From Paenibacillus terricola (GTDB taxonomy: Bacteria; Bacillota; Bacilli; Paenibacillales; Paenibacillaceae): 64,000 nucleotides of DNA. The stretch's first letter is position 1; every line of letters starts with the position of its first letter. Where the stretch lies: contig NZ_JACXZA010000001.1 in the NCBI RefSeq assembly GCF_014779765.1, positions 434,001 to 498,000 of the forward strand, in the 5' to 3' direction. The position numbers and the translations under genes were made by a program. The notes under the pieces are model-generated. The model saw only the letters and a program-made list of their open reading frames with translations. It was not told where the DNA came from and did no database searches. Positions 36,294 to 45,345 of the stretch are shown here, one piece after another.

Positions 36294-36360
36294 AATTGGT
36301 TTTAAATGCGTTTATAAGAAATGTAGAAAGTGTTGAAAAAATTAATTAATAAGCAAGGAT

Positions 36361-36425
36361 TCGGGGTCATAGGGGCGGAGCCCCTGAAAGTCCTCCCTTG
36401 AGGGAGGATTTAGGCGGGTAGAAAC
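36361..36425 (+). repeat. Hairpin repeat, unit B
   Basis: GGGGC/GCCCC hairpin, then GTCCTCCCTT..AGGGAGGATTTAGGCGGGTAGAAA. Its core differs from unit A at only a few positions; it lies about 130 bases downstream of it, just before the serC promoter. Confidence 0.65.
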
Positions 36426-36479
36426 TCAAAACACGAATATTTTTTCTGAAATAATATAGTTTGTTCGACTTTTAGACAC

Positions 36480-36508
36480 TTGATGCGTGGGCTTAAACTT
36501 GCTATCAT
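36480..36508 (+). promoter_or_regulatory. serC promoter
   Basis: TTGATG (36480-36485), a 17-base spacer and TATCAT (36503-36508), about 95 bases before the GTG start. Confidence 0.6.
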
Positions 36509-36601
36509 AACCATATCCGAACGGAAACGGACATGCTTCATCTCGGCAAGAAACAAGGGGAGAGGCTTTCATTTCTGAAAATGATGACAGGAGTGTGTAC
36601 G

Positions 36602-37690
36602 GTGACGAAACGCGCATTTAACTTTAACGCTGGACCAGCAGCACTGCCGCTTGAGGTACTGCAGCAGGCGCAGGAGCAATTCGTAGATTACCATGGAGCA
36701 GGCATGTCCATTATGGAGATGTCACACCGCGGCGCGCTGTACGAGCAAGTGAACAATGAGGCGCAATCGCTGCTTCGCAAATTGTTCAATATTCCGAACA
36801 ATTACAAAGTGCTGCTGCTTCAAGGTGGAGCAAGCACGCAATTCGCTTCCATTCCAATGAACTTCCTTCGTCCAGGCACGACAGGCGCTTATGTGGCGAC
36901 GGGCAGCTGGGCTGAGAAAGCATATAAAGAAGCGAAGCTGTTCGGTGAGACGGCAATCGTTGCATCATCGGAAGCGGACAAATTCAACCGCATTCCAGAC
37001 GTATCCTCGATCGTACTGCCTGAGAACGCAGCTTACCTGCACGTTACGTCGAACGAAACAATCGAAGGTACGCAATATCAATCGTACCCTGATTCGGGCA
37101 ACGTTCCATTGATCGCGGATATGTCGAGTGACATCCTGTGTCGTCCGGTTGACGTGTCGAAATTCGGTATGATTTACGCAGGCGCTCAGAAAAACCTTGG
37201 TCCATCGGGCGTAACGATCGTTATTCTCCGCGAAGACCTTGCGCAAGACAGCCCTAAAACAATTCCAACGATGCTGCGCTACGATACGCATGCGAAGAAT
37301 GATTCGCTGTACAACACGCCGCCATCGTTCTCCGTATACATGGTTAGTCTTGTACTGAAATGGCTGAAAGAAAGAGGCGGAGTTGCTGCGATGGAGCAGT
37401 ACAACCGCAACAAAACGAACCTTATCTATAACGCGATCGACAACAGCGGCGGCTTTTACCGTGGTTTTGCACAACCCGAGAGCCGTTCGATCATGAACCT
37501 CACGTTCCGTCTCCAATCCGAAGAGCTCGAGAAGCTGTTCGCCAAGGAATCGGAAGCAGAAGGCTTCGTTGGTCTCAAAGGCCACCGCAGCGTAGGAGGA
37601 CTCCGCGCTTCGACATACAACGCGGTTCCACTCGAAAGCTGCCAAGCACTTGTGCAATTTATGGCTGAATTCCAGAAGCGCCACGGCTAA
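36602..37690 (+). CDS. serC: Phosphoserine aminotransferase
   Basis: A 362-residue class V PLP aminotransferase. It converts 3-phosphohydroxypyruvate to phosphoserine in serine synthesis (and acts in pyridoxine synthesis in some bacteria). It starts RAFNFNAGPAALPLEVL after the initiator and Thr-Lys. The PLP lysine is K197 in AGAQKNLGPSG; HRSVGGLRASTYNA near the end binds the substrate phosphate. I chose GTG 36602, eight bases after AGGAG; an in-frame ATG further up at 36533 would add unrelated residues. It is a single gene with its own promoter. Confidence 0.94.
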   Translation: MTKRAFNFNAGPAALPLEVLQQAQEQFVDYHGAGMSIMEMSHRGALYEQVNNEAQSLLRKLFNIPNNYKVLLLQGGASTQFASIPMNFLRPGTTGAYVATGSWAEKAYKEAKLFGETAIVASSEADKFNRIPDVSSIVLPENAAYLHVTSNETIEGTQYQSYPDSGNVPLIADMSSDILCRPVDVSKFGMIYAGAQKNLGPSGVTIVILREDLAQDSPKTIPTMLRYDTHAKNDSLYNTPPSFSVYMVSLVLKWLKERGGVAAMEQYNRNKTNLIYNAIDNSGGFYRGFAQPESRSIMNLTFRLQSEELEKLFAKESEAEGFVGLKGHRSVGGLRASTYNAVPLESCQALVQFMAEFQKRHG

Positions 37691-37838
37691 GCCGACAAGC
37701 TTCACTCTCCACATAGGAAAGCAATCTATAACTAAGCATTAAAGTGAGAGAACTTTCCTATTGGCGATAAAACCTACCTATGAGCGCGGTCGCTCATCTT
37801 CGAGTGGCTTCGATAGAGGTTTTCTCATAACGACAATA

Positions 37839-37878
37839 ACCGCCCTTTTCTCCCAACCAGGAGAAAAGGGCGGTCTTC
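37839..37878. terminator. Terminator between serC and response regulator
   Basis: ACCGCCCTTTTCTCC pairs perfectly with GGAGAAAAGGGCGGT and is followed by CTTCTG. It serves the convergent regulator gene. Nearer serC, an AAAACCT...AGGTTTT stem (37766-37822) is a second candidate. Confidence 0.85.
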
Positions 37879-37891
37879 TGTCATGCATCGT

Positions 37892-38626
37892 CTATACAGT
37901 CGCTTGCGATGGCGAAGCCGGCTCTACCGATTGCGGCCCTGTCAGCTTGTAACCGACATTACGGATCGTAATGATGTATTCCGGGCTGCGGGCATTACGC
38001 TCGATTTTGTCGCGCAGATGGCTGACATGTACGTCGACGATACGCGTATCGCCGAGGAAATGATAATCCCATACGCCGTGCAGCAGCTGCTGGCGGCTGA
38101 GCACTTTGCCGCGGTGACGGCACAGGAACAGCAGCAGTTCGAATTCTTTGGGCGTCAGTTCGATCGGCTTGCCGTCGATGCGTACTTCACGCTGCTCGGG
38201 AAGTACGGTCAGCCGGCCGTATTCGTAGGTAACAGGCTCGCCTGCGCCAGGGAGTGACTGCGTGCGACGAAAGATCGCTTGAATGCGTGAGATCAGCTCC
38301 TGTGGGCTGAACGGCTTGGTCATGTAATCATCGGCACCATTATCGAGGCCTGCGATTTTGTCCGTAACATCCTGCAGCGCAGTGAGCATAATGATGGGAA
38401 CTGCGTTATTCTGACGACGAAGCTCGCGGCATACTTGAATGCCGTCCATCTTCGGCAGCATCAGATCGAGTACAATAAGGTCAGGACGGAATGGCTTGAG
38501 CAGTTCGAATACCGCTTCTCCGTCGTGAACGCAGCGTACTTCATATCCCGCCAGCTTCAGATTGAACTCGATAAGCATCGAGATGGATGGTTCGTCATCG
38601 ACGATCAATATTTTCTTCTTGGTCAT
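37892..38626 (-). CDS. OmpR-family response regulator, PhoB/PhoP-like
   Basis: A 244-residue regulator. The receiver domain starts KKILIVDDEPSISMLIEFNL, with the acceptor Asp in LIVLDLMLPKMDGIQV and the switch Lys in DYMTKPFSPQEL. The winged helix (about 135-230) has ELTPKEFELLLFLCRHRG and VDVHVSHLRDKIE, closest by memory to PhoB/PhoP regulators. No kinase gene adjoins it, so it is an orphan at this locus. An AGGAG site precedes the ATG. Confidence 0.85.
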   Translation of the reverse strand: MTKKKILIVDDEPSISMLIEFNLKLAGYEVRCVHDGEAVFELLKPFRPDLIVLDLMLPKMDGIQVCRELRRQNNAVPIIMLTALQDVTDKIAGLDNGADDYMTKPFSPQELISRIQAIFRRTQSLPGAGEPVTYEYGRLTVLPEQREVRIDGKPIELTPKEFELLLFLCRHRGKVLSRQQLLHGVWDYHFLGDTRIVDVHVSHLRDKIERNARSPEYIITIRNVGYKLTGPQSVEPASPSQATV

Positions 38627-38817
38627 CGGCGTAGGCTCCTTCGCTTACTGTTATATTGGATTTCAGTTCATTCGTTAATGAAAAAGTCGGTGAAATGATC
38701 GGTTATGTTGCTTCATTATGAAGCAGTACCGTACGCGCAGCATTATGGTAACGTAAACCGTATGTAAAAATGTTACTCGGAAATTGTAAACGAATAGTGA
38801 AAGGGGACAACCTTCCA

Positions 38818-39288
38818 ATGCCATTTCATATCGTATTAGTTGAGCCGGAGATTCCGGCAAATACGGGCAATATCGCAAGAACATGCGCCGCTACGGGCAC
38901 GCATCTGCATTTGGTCCGTCCGCTTGGCTTCCGTACAGACGACGCGACACTGAAGCGCGCAGGCCTGGATTATTGGTATGCTGTAAATTTGACGTATTAC
39001 GACAGCTTCGAAGAAGTGAAGGAACGGTTCCAAGGACATCGTTTCTTTATGGCGAGCACACGGGCAACACACCGTTACAGCGACTTCGAATATAAAGACG
39101 GCGATTTGTTTGTTTTCGGTAAAGAAACGAAAGGTCTTCCGCAGCAGCTGCTCGACGATCATCCCGATACGCTTATTCGGATGCCGATGACAGATAAAGT
39201 GCGTTCGCTCAATCTGGCGAACTCGGCTGCGATCGTCGTGTATGAAGCGCTCCGGCAAAATGATTTTCCGGGATTGTTCGATAAATAG
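38818..39288 (+). CDS. trmL: tRNA (cytidine/uridine-34-2'-O)-methyltransferase TrmL
   Basis: A 156-residue SPOUT-fold methyltransferase. The three motifs are PANTGNIARTCAATGT, FGKETKGLPQ and MPMTDKVRSLNLANSAAIVVYEA, which form the trefoil knot that binds S-adenosylmethionine. It methylates the wobble ribose of tRNA-Leu isoacceptors as a homodimer. ATG 38818 begins MPFHIVLVEPEIP after AAGGGG; an earlier in-frame start at 38770 lacks a site. It is transcribed alone, divergent from the response regulator. Confidence 0.93.
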   Translation: MPFHIVLVEPEIPANTGNIARTCAATGTHLHLVRPLGFRTDDATLKRAGLDYWYAVNLTYYDSFEEVKERFQGHRFFMASTRATHRYSDFEYKDGDLFVFGKETKGLPQQLLDDHPDTLIRMPMTDKVRSLNLANSAAIVVYEALRQNDFPGLFDK

Positions 39289-39435
39289 GTTTCGAAAGCG
39301 CTAGATTATAATAATTATTGCATGATTTTAAGAAATAACGGATGTGGGAAGGAAAAGCTCGAAAACCATCGAAAGTTAATAAAGCATAGGTTTCTCAAAG
39401 CTGGTTGCGAATGAAGACATTAGGGGTGAGTGAAC

Positions 39436-39684
39436 ATGAAACCGGCAGGTGTTGTTCGGAAAGTTGACCAATTGGGCCGTATTGTACTGCCTAAATCGCT
39501 GCGTAAACGGTATTCTATGAACGAGGGAGATCCTGTCGAAATTTTGGTGCAGGGTGACCATATCATTTTGGAGCGGTACCGTCCAAGATGCGTATTCTGC
39601 GGCAGCATGGAAGAAGTACGTGAGTTCAAAGAACGTTACCTGTGTGCGGAATGCACAACAGAAATGAGTCAGCTTCGCCGATAA
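39436..39684 (+). CDS. AbrB/SpoVT-type regulator with zinc-ribbon-like tail
   Basis: An 82-residue protein. Residues 1-50 form the swapped-hairpin AbrB DNA-binding domain: MKPAGVVRKVDQLGRIVLPKSL then YSMNEGDPVEILV. Instead of the Bacillus AbrB C-terminal dimer domain, it has CVFCGSMEEVREF..YLCAEC, a CX2C-X15-CX2C pair likely to bind zinc. Such proteins act as transition-state or sporulation regulators. ATG 39436 is preceded by AGGGGTGAG; a GTG at 39430 overlaps that site. A perfect terminator follows. Confidence 0.85.
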   Translation: MKPAGVVRKVDQLGRIVLPKSLRKRYSMNEGDPVEILVQGDHIILERYRPRCVFCGSMEEVREFKERYLCAECTTEMSQLRR

Positions 39685-39720
39685 AAAAGAGAACGTTGTT
39701 ACTCGGGGATAGGGAAATGC

Positions 39721-39763
39721 AAAAAAGCGGTGCAGGAAGCTTAAGCTTCTGCACCGCTTTTTT
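39721..39763. terminator. Bidirectional terminator after the AbrB-like gene
   Basis: AAAAAAGCGGTGCAG and CTGCACCGCTTTTTT arms, with an inner AAGCTT palindrome, form an almost perfect palindrome that ends both the AbrB-like gene and the minus-strand peptide gene at 39801. Confidence 0.95.
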
Positions 39764-39800
39764 GCGTGTGGTACCTTATGAAAGCATTCGGAAGGCCGGA

Positions 39801-39899
39801 TTACAAGCCTTTCGTTTTATCGTCATTGTAAGACGCTGTCAGGATCGCTACAACGAACAGCACCATGACAGTGAGTACGATAAGGAATTTAATCGACAT
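39801..39899 (-). CDS. Small single-helix membrane protein (32 residues)
   Basis: On the minus strand an ATG at 39899 opens a 32-codon frame. It starts MSIKFLIVLTVMVLFVVAI, one hydrophobic helix (about 4-22), and ends in a short charged tail TASYNDDKTKGL. A GGAGGTG ribosome binding site lies at ideal distance (39904-39910) and the shared terminator at 39721-39763 closes it. The compact layout (site, frame, terminator) supports a real gene. Function is unknown; small membrane peptides of this type often regulate a membrane protein. The upstream gene on the same strand is far (41.6 kb), so it must have its own promoter. Confidence 0.65.
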   Translation of the reverse strand: MSIKFLIVLTVMVLFVVAILTASYNDDKTKGL

Positions 39900-39977
39900 C
39901 ACGCACACCTCCAATTATTGCTTTTATTATAACCAACCTAATGGCAAAAGAAAACGATTATAATTGTGAACAACTTG

Positions 39978-41609
39978 TTACGAATCGGATTTACGATATT
40001 GCTGCGGCGATAAACCAGTATGCTTCTTGAACACTTTGCTAAAATACTTCTCATCCGTATAGCCGACGAGCTCCGCGATGTCCGCTACTTTGTAGGAGCG
40101 ATTCGCCAGCAACTTCGTCGCATGCTCCATACGGTGTCGCTCAACATATTCAGACAAGGTTACGCCGGTTTCCTGACGGAACCTTCTGGATACATATTCC
40201 CGGCTTAAAAAAAATCGTGCGGCAAGCTGCTGCAGCGACAGATCTTCCTGCAAATGCCGTTCGATATAGTCGATCATATCAGCGATGACACTACGTTCCT
40301 GACGTTGCAACCGCGCCATTGCTTCGGCATGCTCAATCAATCGTTCAAGCCAATGCTGCTTCGTCCGTTCCAGCGACAATGCGCCGTTGTCTTCATACAC
40401 GAAATGAAGCGTGAACGGTTGAACGAGCGGATTTCCTTGCTCTTCGCTCTCCCGCTGCTGCCAGCGGAGTGCTGCGATGTCCAACTGCTTCTGCCAGCGC
40501 TCCACTTGGATCGGCGATATGGAGACAAGCTTGCTGGCAGCCTGGAACCAGGGCTCCAATGCAGCGCGCAGGGAAGGCTCGTCCCGTCCTAGCAGCGCCA
40601 GTCGGATAGGCTCGGCAAGCGCCGCCAGATCCGGCAGGACAGAAGTATCCTGAGGGTTGGCGACAGTAGAGGTGTCTAGCCAGACAGCAGGGTGTCCTTC
40701 CGCAAGCAGGTTGCGGTTTAGACAGCCGCGGCGAGCGGAGTCAACGGCGCTTGCTGTTTCTTGCGGGAATGTCACCACACGGCTTAACCCAGCATAGAAA
40801 GGCAAATCAAACGTGCGGCGAAGTGCCTCAACCAACTGCTCGGTACGTTTTGTACAAGCTTGGTCGTCGCCGGCATGCAACCAGTAGAGCACGATGAGCT
40901 CTTCCGGGTCAGTAGGGGAACGGAATGCGCAGCCGATGCCCCATTCGTTCACAATAAAGTCGTTGAGAACGTTCTGAAGCGCGAAGACGGCTAGATCCCT
41001 ATCGCCGCCGAATCTGCGGAGCAGCCGATGCATAATAGCTTGAAGCGGGAACAGCGCAGCGCGGCATTGGTCAGTGTCGGCAATACCCGAGAACTGATCC
41101 ACTAGCTGTCTTATGATCGGCTCCGTCTCGCAATGCTGAGGCGTGATAAGCTGGCCGAAGAGATAGTCGCGATATACCGGCTTGTATTGATTCATTGCAA
41201 TGCCTTGTTCGATTTGTTTGAGCCGTTCCTGATCTTCCAGCTGCCGCATCTCAATGGCGCGATGTACGGCAGTCAATAGCTGAGCGGGATCAATTGGCTT
41301 TAACAAATAATCAATGCCGCCGTGCTTCAGTGTATGGCGGACATACTTAAAGTCGTTATATCCGCTAATGACGATAAGCTTGGCATCAGGCTCATTGCTG
41401 CCGAGCCACTCGATAAGCTGCATACCGTCCGTTAACGGCATATGCATATCCGTTACAATAATGGCGGGATGCTTCCGTGCAATAATCTGCTGTGCTTCCG
41501 CGCCATTCTCTGCTTCGAGCAGTTCGGTTACGCCGAGCTGCTCCCAAGGGACGAGCAGCTTCGCAGCTTCACGTGCATGCTGTTCATCATCAACGATTAA
41601 TACGATCAT
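39978..41609 (-). CDS. YesN-type response regulator with AraC domain
   Basis: A 543-residue regulator. The N-terminal receiver (1-125) has VDDEQHAREA, the acceptor Asp in IIVTDMHMPLTDG and the switch Lys in YLLKPIDPAQL. A middle domain (about 150-430) is poorly conserved. The C-terminal AraC helix-turn-helix pair (about 435-540) shows LSLQQLAARFFLSREYVSRRF and VGYTDEKYFSKVFKKHTG. These regulators activate carbohydrate uptake genes. It overlaps the kinase gene by 4 bases and is divergent from the sugar transporter, whose two promoters share an upstream block that is its likely binding site. Confidence 0.92.
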   Translation of the reverse strand: MIVLIVDDEQHAREAAKLLVPWEQLGVTELLEAENGAEAQQIIARKHPAIIVTDMHMPLTDGMQLIEWLGSNEPDAKLIVISGYNDFKYVRHTLKHGGIDYLLKPIDPAQLLTAVHRAIEMRQLEDQERLKQIEQGIAMNQYKPVYRDYLFGQLITPQHCETEPIIRQLVDQFSGIADTDQCRAALFPLQAIMHRLLRRFGGDRDLAVFALQNVLNDFIVNEWGIGCAFRSPTDPEELIVLYWLHAGDDQACTKRTEQLVEALRRTFDLPFYAGLSRVVTFPQETASAVDSARRGCLNRNLLAEGHPAVWLDTSTVANPQDTSVLPDLAALAEPIRLALLGRDEPSLRAALEPWFQAASKLVSISPIQVERWQKQLDIAALRWQQRESEEQGNPLVQPFTLHFVYEDNGALSLERTKQHWLERLIEHAEAMARLQRQERSVIADMIDYIERHLQEDLSLQQLAARFFLSREYVSRRFRQETGVTLSEYVERHRMEHATKLLANRSYKVADIAELVGYTDEKYFSKVFKKHTGLSPQQYRKSDS

Positions 41610-43426
41610 AGCTGCGCCTCCTCATCTGAATCCTGCCCAATCGGCACGTGCAGCGTGACACGAAGTCCGCCGTTCATACCGCCATCGAGCGTCATGCTAG
41701 CATCTTCCCCACAATTAAGCCGCAGCCGCGACAGCACATTGGACAAGCCGATATGCTCCTGATCGCTTCGTTCCGATTGCTGATCGATTAGGCTGCGAAG
41801 CTCATCCAATCGACTGGCTGGAATTGAAGGCCCATCATTCTCGACGCTGATGAGCAGCTGCTCATCGCGGCGTTTCGTTTGAACAGTCACCCGCATGACG
41901 CCGCCCGCAGGATCGAAGGCGTGCTTAAACACATTTTCTGCTAGCGGCTGTAAAATCATGCGTGGAACGGGAAGCATCCCCGTTTCTGGCGCCATATCGA
42001 TCTCATATTGCAGCTTATCGCCGAACCGCTGCTGCTGCAGCTCCAGATAGGCTGTTGTGTGTTCAATCTCTTGCGCCAACGCGACCGGCTTGTTCGAGCC
42101 GCTCATGGAGTAGCGCATCAGCTTGCCAAGCAGCATGACGAGCTGGTACACACCAGGCGCACCGCTCTGAAGCGCGGAGGTTCCGATCATCTGCAGCGCA
42201 TTATATAGGAAGTGCGGCTGAACCTGCGCCTGCAGCGCCTTCAGCTCGTTGGTCTTGTTCGCGATCTCGAGCCGGTATTCGCGCAGGACGAGATTATTGA
42301 TTGTCTCCATCATCAGGCGGAAACGACGCGCGAGTGCACCAATCTCATCGGTTCGATTGAGCCGAATGTCGATGTCGAGCTCGCCGGATTGAATACGGTT
42401 GGCATATTCGGTCAGCTTGCGGATTGGCGATGTAATCCAGAAGGAGATAAGCACCGCAACGATCGCTACTATTATAGCGGAGATCGTCAGTACGACGGTG
42501 TTGACCATCGTGACTTGACGTGTACCCGCTTGCAGCGTCGAGTTCGGAATAAGCTTGACGAGTGTCCAATCGAGTCCATTCAGCTCCAATTGATCGTACA
42601 CATAAACACCGTGGAACGTATCGCTGCGGGATATCAAGGAGCCGCTGCCTTTGATCGTCTGCAGCAGCGCTCTGCCTTCTGTATCCTGCCAGCTTAAGCC
42701 GATTTCGGCGGAGGTTGGTCCGTATACAACGGTGCCGTCCTTGGAGAGCAGGTACAGCTGCTCCTTCTCGTTGTCGTAGAGCTGCTGACAGATAGCGTCG
42801 ATAATGGATGTATTAATATCAATGGATAATGTTCCGATTTGCACGTCGGACGGAATGGCAATGATTTTGCGATGGATCGAAACGACGCGTTTGCTAACCG
42901 AATAAGGTGGCAGCAGTATGCCATAATCACCGCTCTTGTGAGTCGGTTCGAAGACGGGAGCGACGCTCACGTGCTCCAGGAAGTTTCCATTGCTGGGCTG
43001 CGTCTGATCCATTTTCTTTTTGTTGCCCCCGACAATGACGTAACCGCGCCCAGCCTTGGCCGCATGTAGATAGACTTGATGCACTTCCTTTACAGCGATG
43101 GCGATATTCTGAAGACTCGTGTAAATTTCTTGCTCGGACAAGTAGTCTTCGCGCCCTTGCTCGAGAATCCGATACAGCGTATCGCCGCCGGACGTTCCGT
43201 TATACACGAGCAGCGATGCTTGCGTCACGGTTGTCATATAGTGCTCGAGATTCGTCTTGCCCTGATACAACAAATTCGCTGCGGTTTTCACCTTGTCTTC
43301 GGTTACGATGGACGATGTTCGCATGTTCGTTATGATGATGGAAGCAGTCAGCGGCAGGGTGATAGCAAGCAGCAGGAAGATGACAAGCTTGGCGCGCAGA
43401 CTGCGTCTTAGAGCGTGTAACCGCAT
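41606..43426 (-). CDS. YesM-type sensor histidine kinase
   Basis: A 606-residue membrane kinase. Transmembrane helices (about 15-35 and 305-328) flank a 270-residue extracellular dCache-like sensor. A HAMP domain (about 330-385) precedes the His_kinase region, with the phosphorylated His in LQAQVQPHFLYNALQM, then the N-box MILQPLAENVFKHAF and GLSNVLSRLRL. It should sense a carbohydrate, or a binding protein loaded with one, and phosphorylate the YesN-type partner encoded just downstream with a 4-base overlap. Confidence 0.92.
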   Translation of the reverse strand: MRLHALRRSLRAKLVIFLLLAITLPLTASIIITNMRTSSIVTEDKVKTAANLLYQGKTNLEHYMTTVTQASLLVYNGTSGGDTLYRILEQGREDYLSEQEIYTSLQNIAIAVKEVHQVYLHAAKAGRGYVIVGGNKKKMDQTQPSNGNFLEHVSVAPVFEPTHKSGDYGILLPPYSVSKRVVSIHRKIIAIPSDVQIGTLSIDINTSIIDAICQQLYDNEKEQLYLLSKDGTVVYGPTSAEIGLSWQDTEGRALLQTIKGSGSLISRSDTFHGVYVYDQLELNGLDWTLVKLIPNSTLQAGTRQVTMVNTVVLTISAIIVAIVAVLISFWITSPIRKLTEYANRIQSGELDIDIRLNRTDEIGALARRFRLMMETINNLVLREYRLEIANKTNELKALQAQVQPHFLYNALQMIGTSALQSGAPGVYQLVMLLGKLMRYSMSGSNKPVALAQEIEHTTAYLELQQQRFGDKLQYEIDMAPETGMLPVPRMILQPLAENVFKHAFDPAGGVMRVTVQTKRRDEQLLISVENDGPSIPASRLDELRSLIDQQSERSDQEHIGLSNVLSRLRLNCGEDASMTLDGGMNGGLRVTLHVPIGQDSDEEAQL

Positions 43427-43511
43427 TCAATAGTCTCCCTCTTGAGCGAATTGGTGTCGTACTTTAGGACAACGGTAGGAATATTGGCTATTATAGTGAA
43501 GGTGGAGTCAG

Positions 43512-43578
43512 ATATCAATATGTTCCACCTTTGAAGTCATTGTCGTCGGTGTGCACGTTGTTGCACATTCCCTATACT
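43512..43578 (+). promoter_or_regulatory. Promoter of sugar ABC permease genes with shared activator block
   Basis: From ATATCAA (43512) to the -10 box TATACT (43573-43578) is 67 bases. The same length and many of the same bases (47 of 67 by hand alignment) recur at 45346-45412. The strongest shared blocks are TTCCACCTTT and GTCGGTGTG. No good -35 box is present, as expected for an activator-dependent promoter. Confidence 0.75.
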
Positions 43579-43613
43579 AAGTTTACAAAGTACGGGATAG
43601 GGGGACATTGACA

Positions 43614-44495
43614 ATGACTAGAAAATGGTGGCTGTCCAGCTGGCTGCAGCAGCTTGTGTTTACGGGACCTGCGACAGCGGCTTTTGCAATTATAGTGCTG
43701 CTTCCGTTCTTCTTGGGTATGTATTATGCCTTTACGGATTGGAATGGTGTTGCCGACACGGCGTCCTTCGTTGGCTTCGACAACTTCAAAGCTGCGTTTC
43801 ACGATGAAGGGTTCCGCCATTCATTCCTATTTACGGCCAAGCTCACGGCGGCGGCTGTACTGTTAACGAATGTGTTGGCTTTCCTGCTCGCTTTGCTGCT
43901 TACGCAGCCGCTTCGGATGCGTGGAGCGCTCCGGACCATATTTTTCTTGCCGAACGTAATCGGGGGATTGCTGCTCGGCTTCATCTGGCAGTTTATCTTC
44001 GTCAAAGGGTTTGCGGCAATCGGTTCAGCAACGAACTGGCATCTGTTTAATCTGCCGTGGCTCGGTGATGAATCGACTTCCTTCTGGGCAATCGTCATCG
44101 TAAGTATGTGGAGCGGTGCCGGTTATCTGATGGTCATCTACATTGCGGCGATGATCAACGTGCCGAAGGAGCTGAATGAAGCGGCATCGATCGATGGTGC
44201 GAATGCGCTGACGAGATTGCGTCACATTACGCTTCCGCTTGTTATGCCTGCTATCACGATTGGTTTGTTCTTATCGCTCTCCTGGTCGTTCAAAGCATTC
44301 GACGTCATCCTGTCGCTCACGAAAGGCGGACCTTTCAATTCGACGCAATCGGTTGCTCTTAACATCTACGCAGAGGCATTCCAGAACAACCGTTATGGAC
44401 TAGGTACAGCGAAAGCGCTCATCTTCTTCCTTATTGTCGCTGCGATTACGACGGTTCAAGTCCAGCTGACGAAGAAGCGGGAGGTGCAGGCTTAA
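43614..44495 (+). CDS. Sugar ABC transporter permease (MalF/LacF type)
   Basis: A 293-residue membrane protein with six transmembrane helices, of the binding-protein-dependent permease family. The EAA loop is EAASIDGANALTRLRHITLPL, which contacts the ATPase. It starts MTRKWWLSSW; ATG 43614 is preceded by GGGGG at nine bases (an upstream TTG at 43608 is too close). Together with the next gene it forms the channel of a carbohydrate importer. No ATPase gene is present here; such systems often share MsmX. Confidence 0.92.
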   Translation: MTRKWWLSSWLQQLVFTGPATAAFAIIVLLPFFLGMYYAFTDWNGVADTASFVGFDNFKAAFHDEGFRHSFLFTAKLTAAAVLLTNVLAFLLALLLTQPLRMRGALRTIFFLPNVIGGLLLGFIWQFIFVKGFAAIGSATNWHLFNLPWLGDESTSFWAIVIVSMWSGAGYLMVIYIAAMINVPKELNEAASIDGANALTRLRHITLPLVMPAITIGLFLSLSWSFKAFDVILSLTKGGPFNSTQSVALNIYAEAFQNNRYGLGTAKALIFFLIVAAITTVQVQLTKKREVQA

Positions 44496-44496
44496 G

Positions 44497-45336
44497 ATGA
44501 AGACAATCAATCGTACCTTGCGTGCACGTACGTGGACGCTGGAGGGAGCAGCCATCCTGCTCGCGCTCGTGTTCTTGGTTCCGTTTTATTTTCTACTCGT
44601 CAATTCGGTCAAGCCTTATGCCGATATATTGCTAGATGCGGCTGCGCTGCCGAAAGCGCTGAACTGGCATAATTATTCGAAGGCGTTCGATGTGATGAAT
44701 TTCCCTCGAGCGTTCCGCAATTCGATCGTCATTACGGTTAGCAGCATTCTTGGGCTGACACTGTTCGGCTCCATGGCCGCTTACCGGATGGTTCGCAAGC
44801 CAAGCTTGTACAACCGCATTCTGTTCGCTGTGTTTGTTGCAGCAATGGTTATTCCGTTCCAATCGATCATGATTCCGCTTATGAAAGTCGGCAGCTGGTT
44901 CCATCTTGTGAACAGTATTCCTGGAATCTGGGTATGCTATATCGGCTTCGGCTCGTCCATGACGATCTTCTTGTATCATGGATTCGTGAAATCGATCCCG
45001 CTGGAGATTGAAGAAGCTGCTGTTGTAGATGGATGCTCGCCGTACGGCGTATTCTGGCGTATCGTCTTCCCGCTGCTCAAGCCAATGACGATGACCATCA
45101 TTATCCTGAACAGCCTATGGATCTGGAATGACTTCCTGCTTCCGCAGCTGATGCTCAGCCGTGCAGGACTGCGGACGATCCCGCTCTCGACTTTCTCTTT
45201 CTTCGGTCAATATACGAAGCAGTGGGATCTTGCGCTGGCGGGTCTAGTAATGGGCGTACTGCCGATTGTGATCTTCTTCCTGTTCCTGCAGAAGCACATC
45301 ATCGAAGGGATCACAGCAGGTTCGGTTAAGGGATAG
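44497..45336 (+). CDS. Sugar ABC transporter permease (MalG/LacG type)
   Basis: A 279-residue permease with six transmembrane helices. It has the EAA loop EEAAVVDGCSPYGVFWRIVFPLL and ends QKHIIEGITAGSVKG, the usual MalG-type C-terminus. Its ATG lies one base after the stop of the first permease, with GGGAGG inside that gene, so they are coupled. The binding protein gene follows 145 bases later from its own promoter. Confidence 0.93.
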   Translation: MKTINRTLRARTWTLEGAAILLALVFLVPFYFLLVNSVKPYADILLDAAALPKALNWHNYSKAFDVMNFPRAFRNSIVITVSSILGLTLFGSMAAYRMVRKPSLYNRILFAVFVAAMVIPFQSIMIPLMKVGSWFHLVNSIPGIWVCYIGFGSSMTIFLYHGFVKSIPLEIEEAAVVDGCSPYGVFWRIVFPLLKPMTMTIIILNSLWIWNDFLLPQLMLSRAGLRTIPLSTFSFFGQYTKQWDLALAGLVMGVLPIVIFFLFLQKHIIEGITAGSVKG

Positions 45337-45345
45337 TCGGATCAA

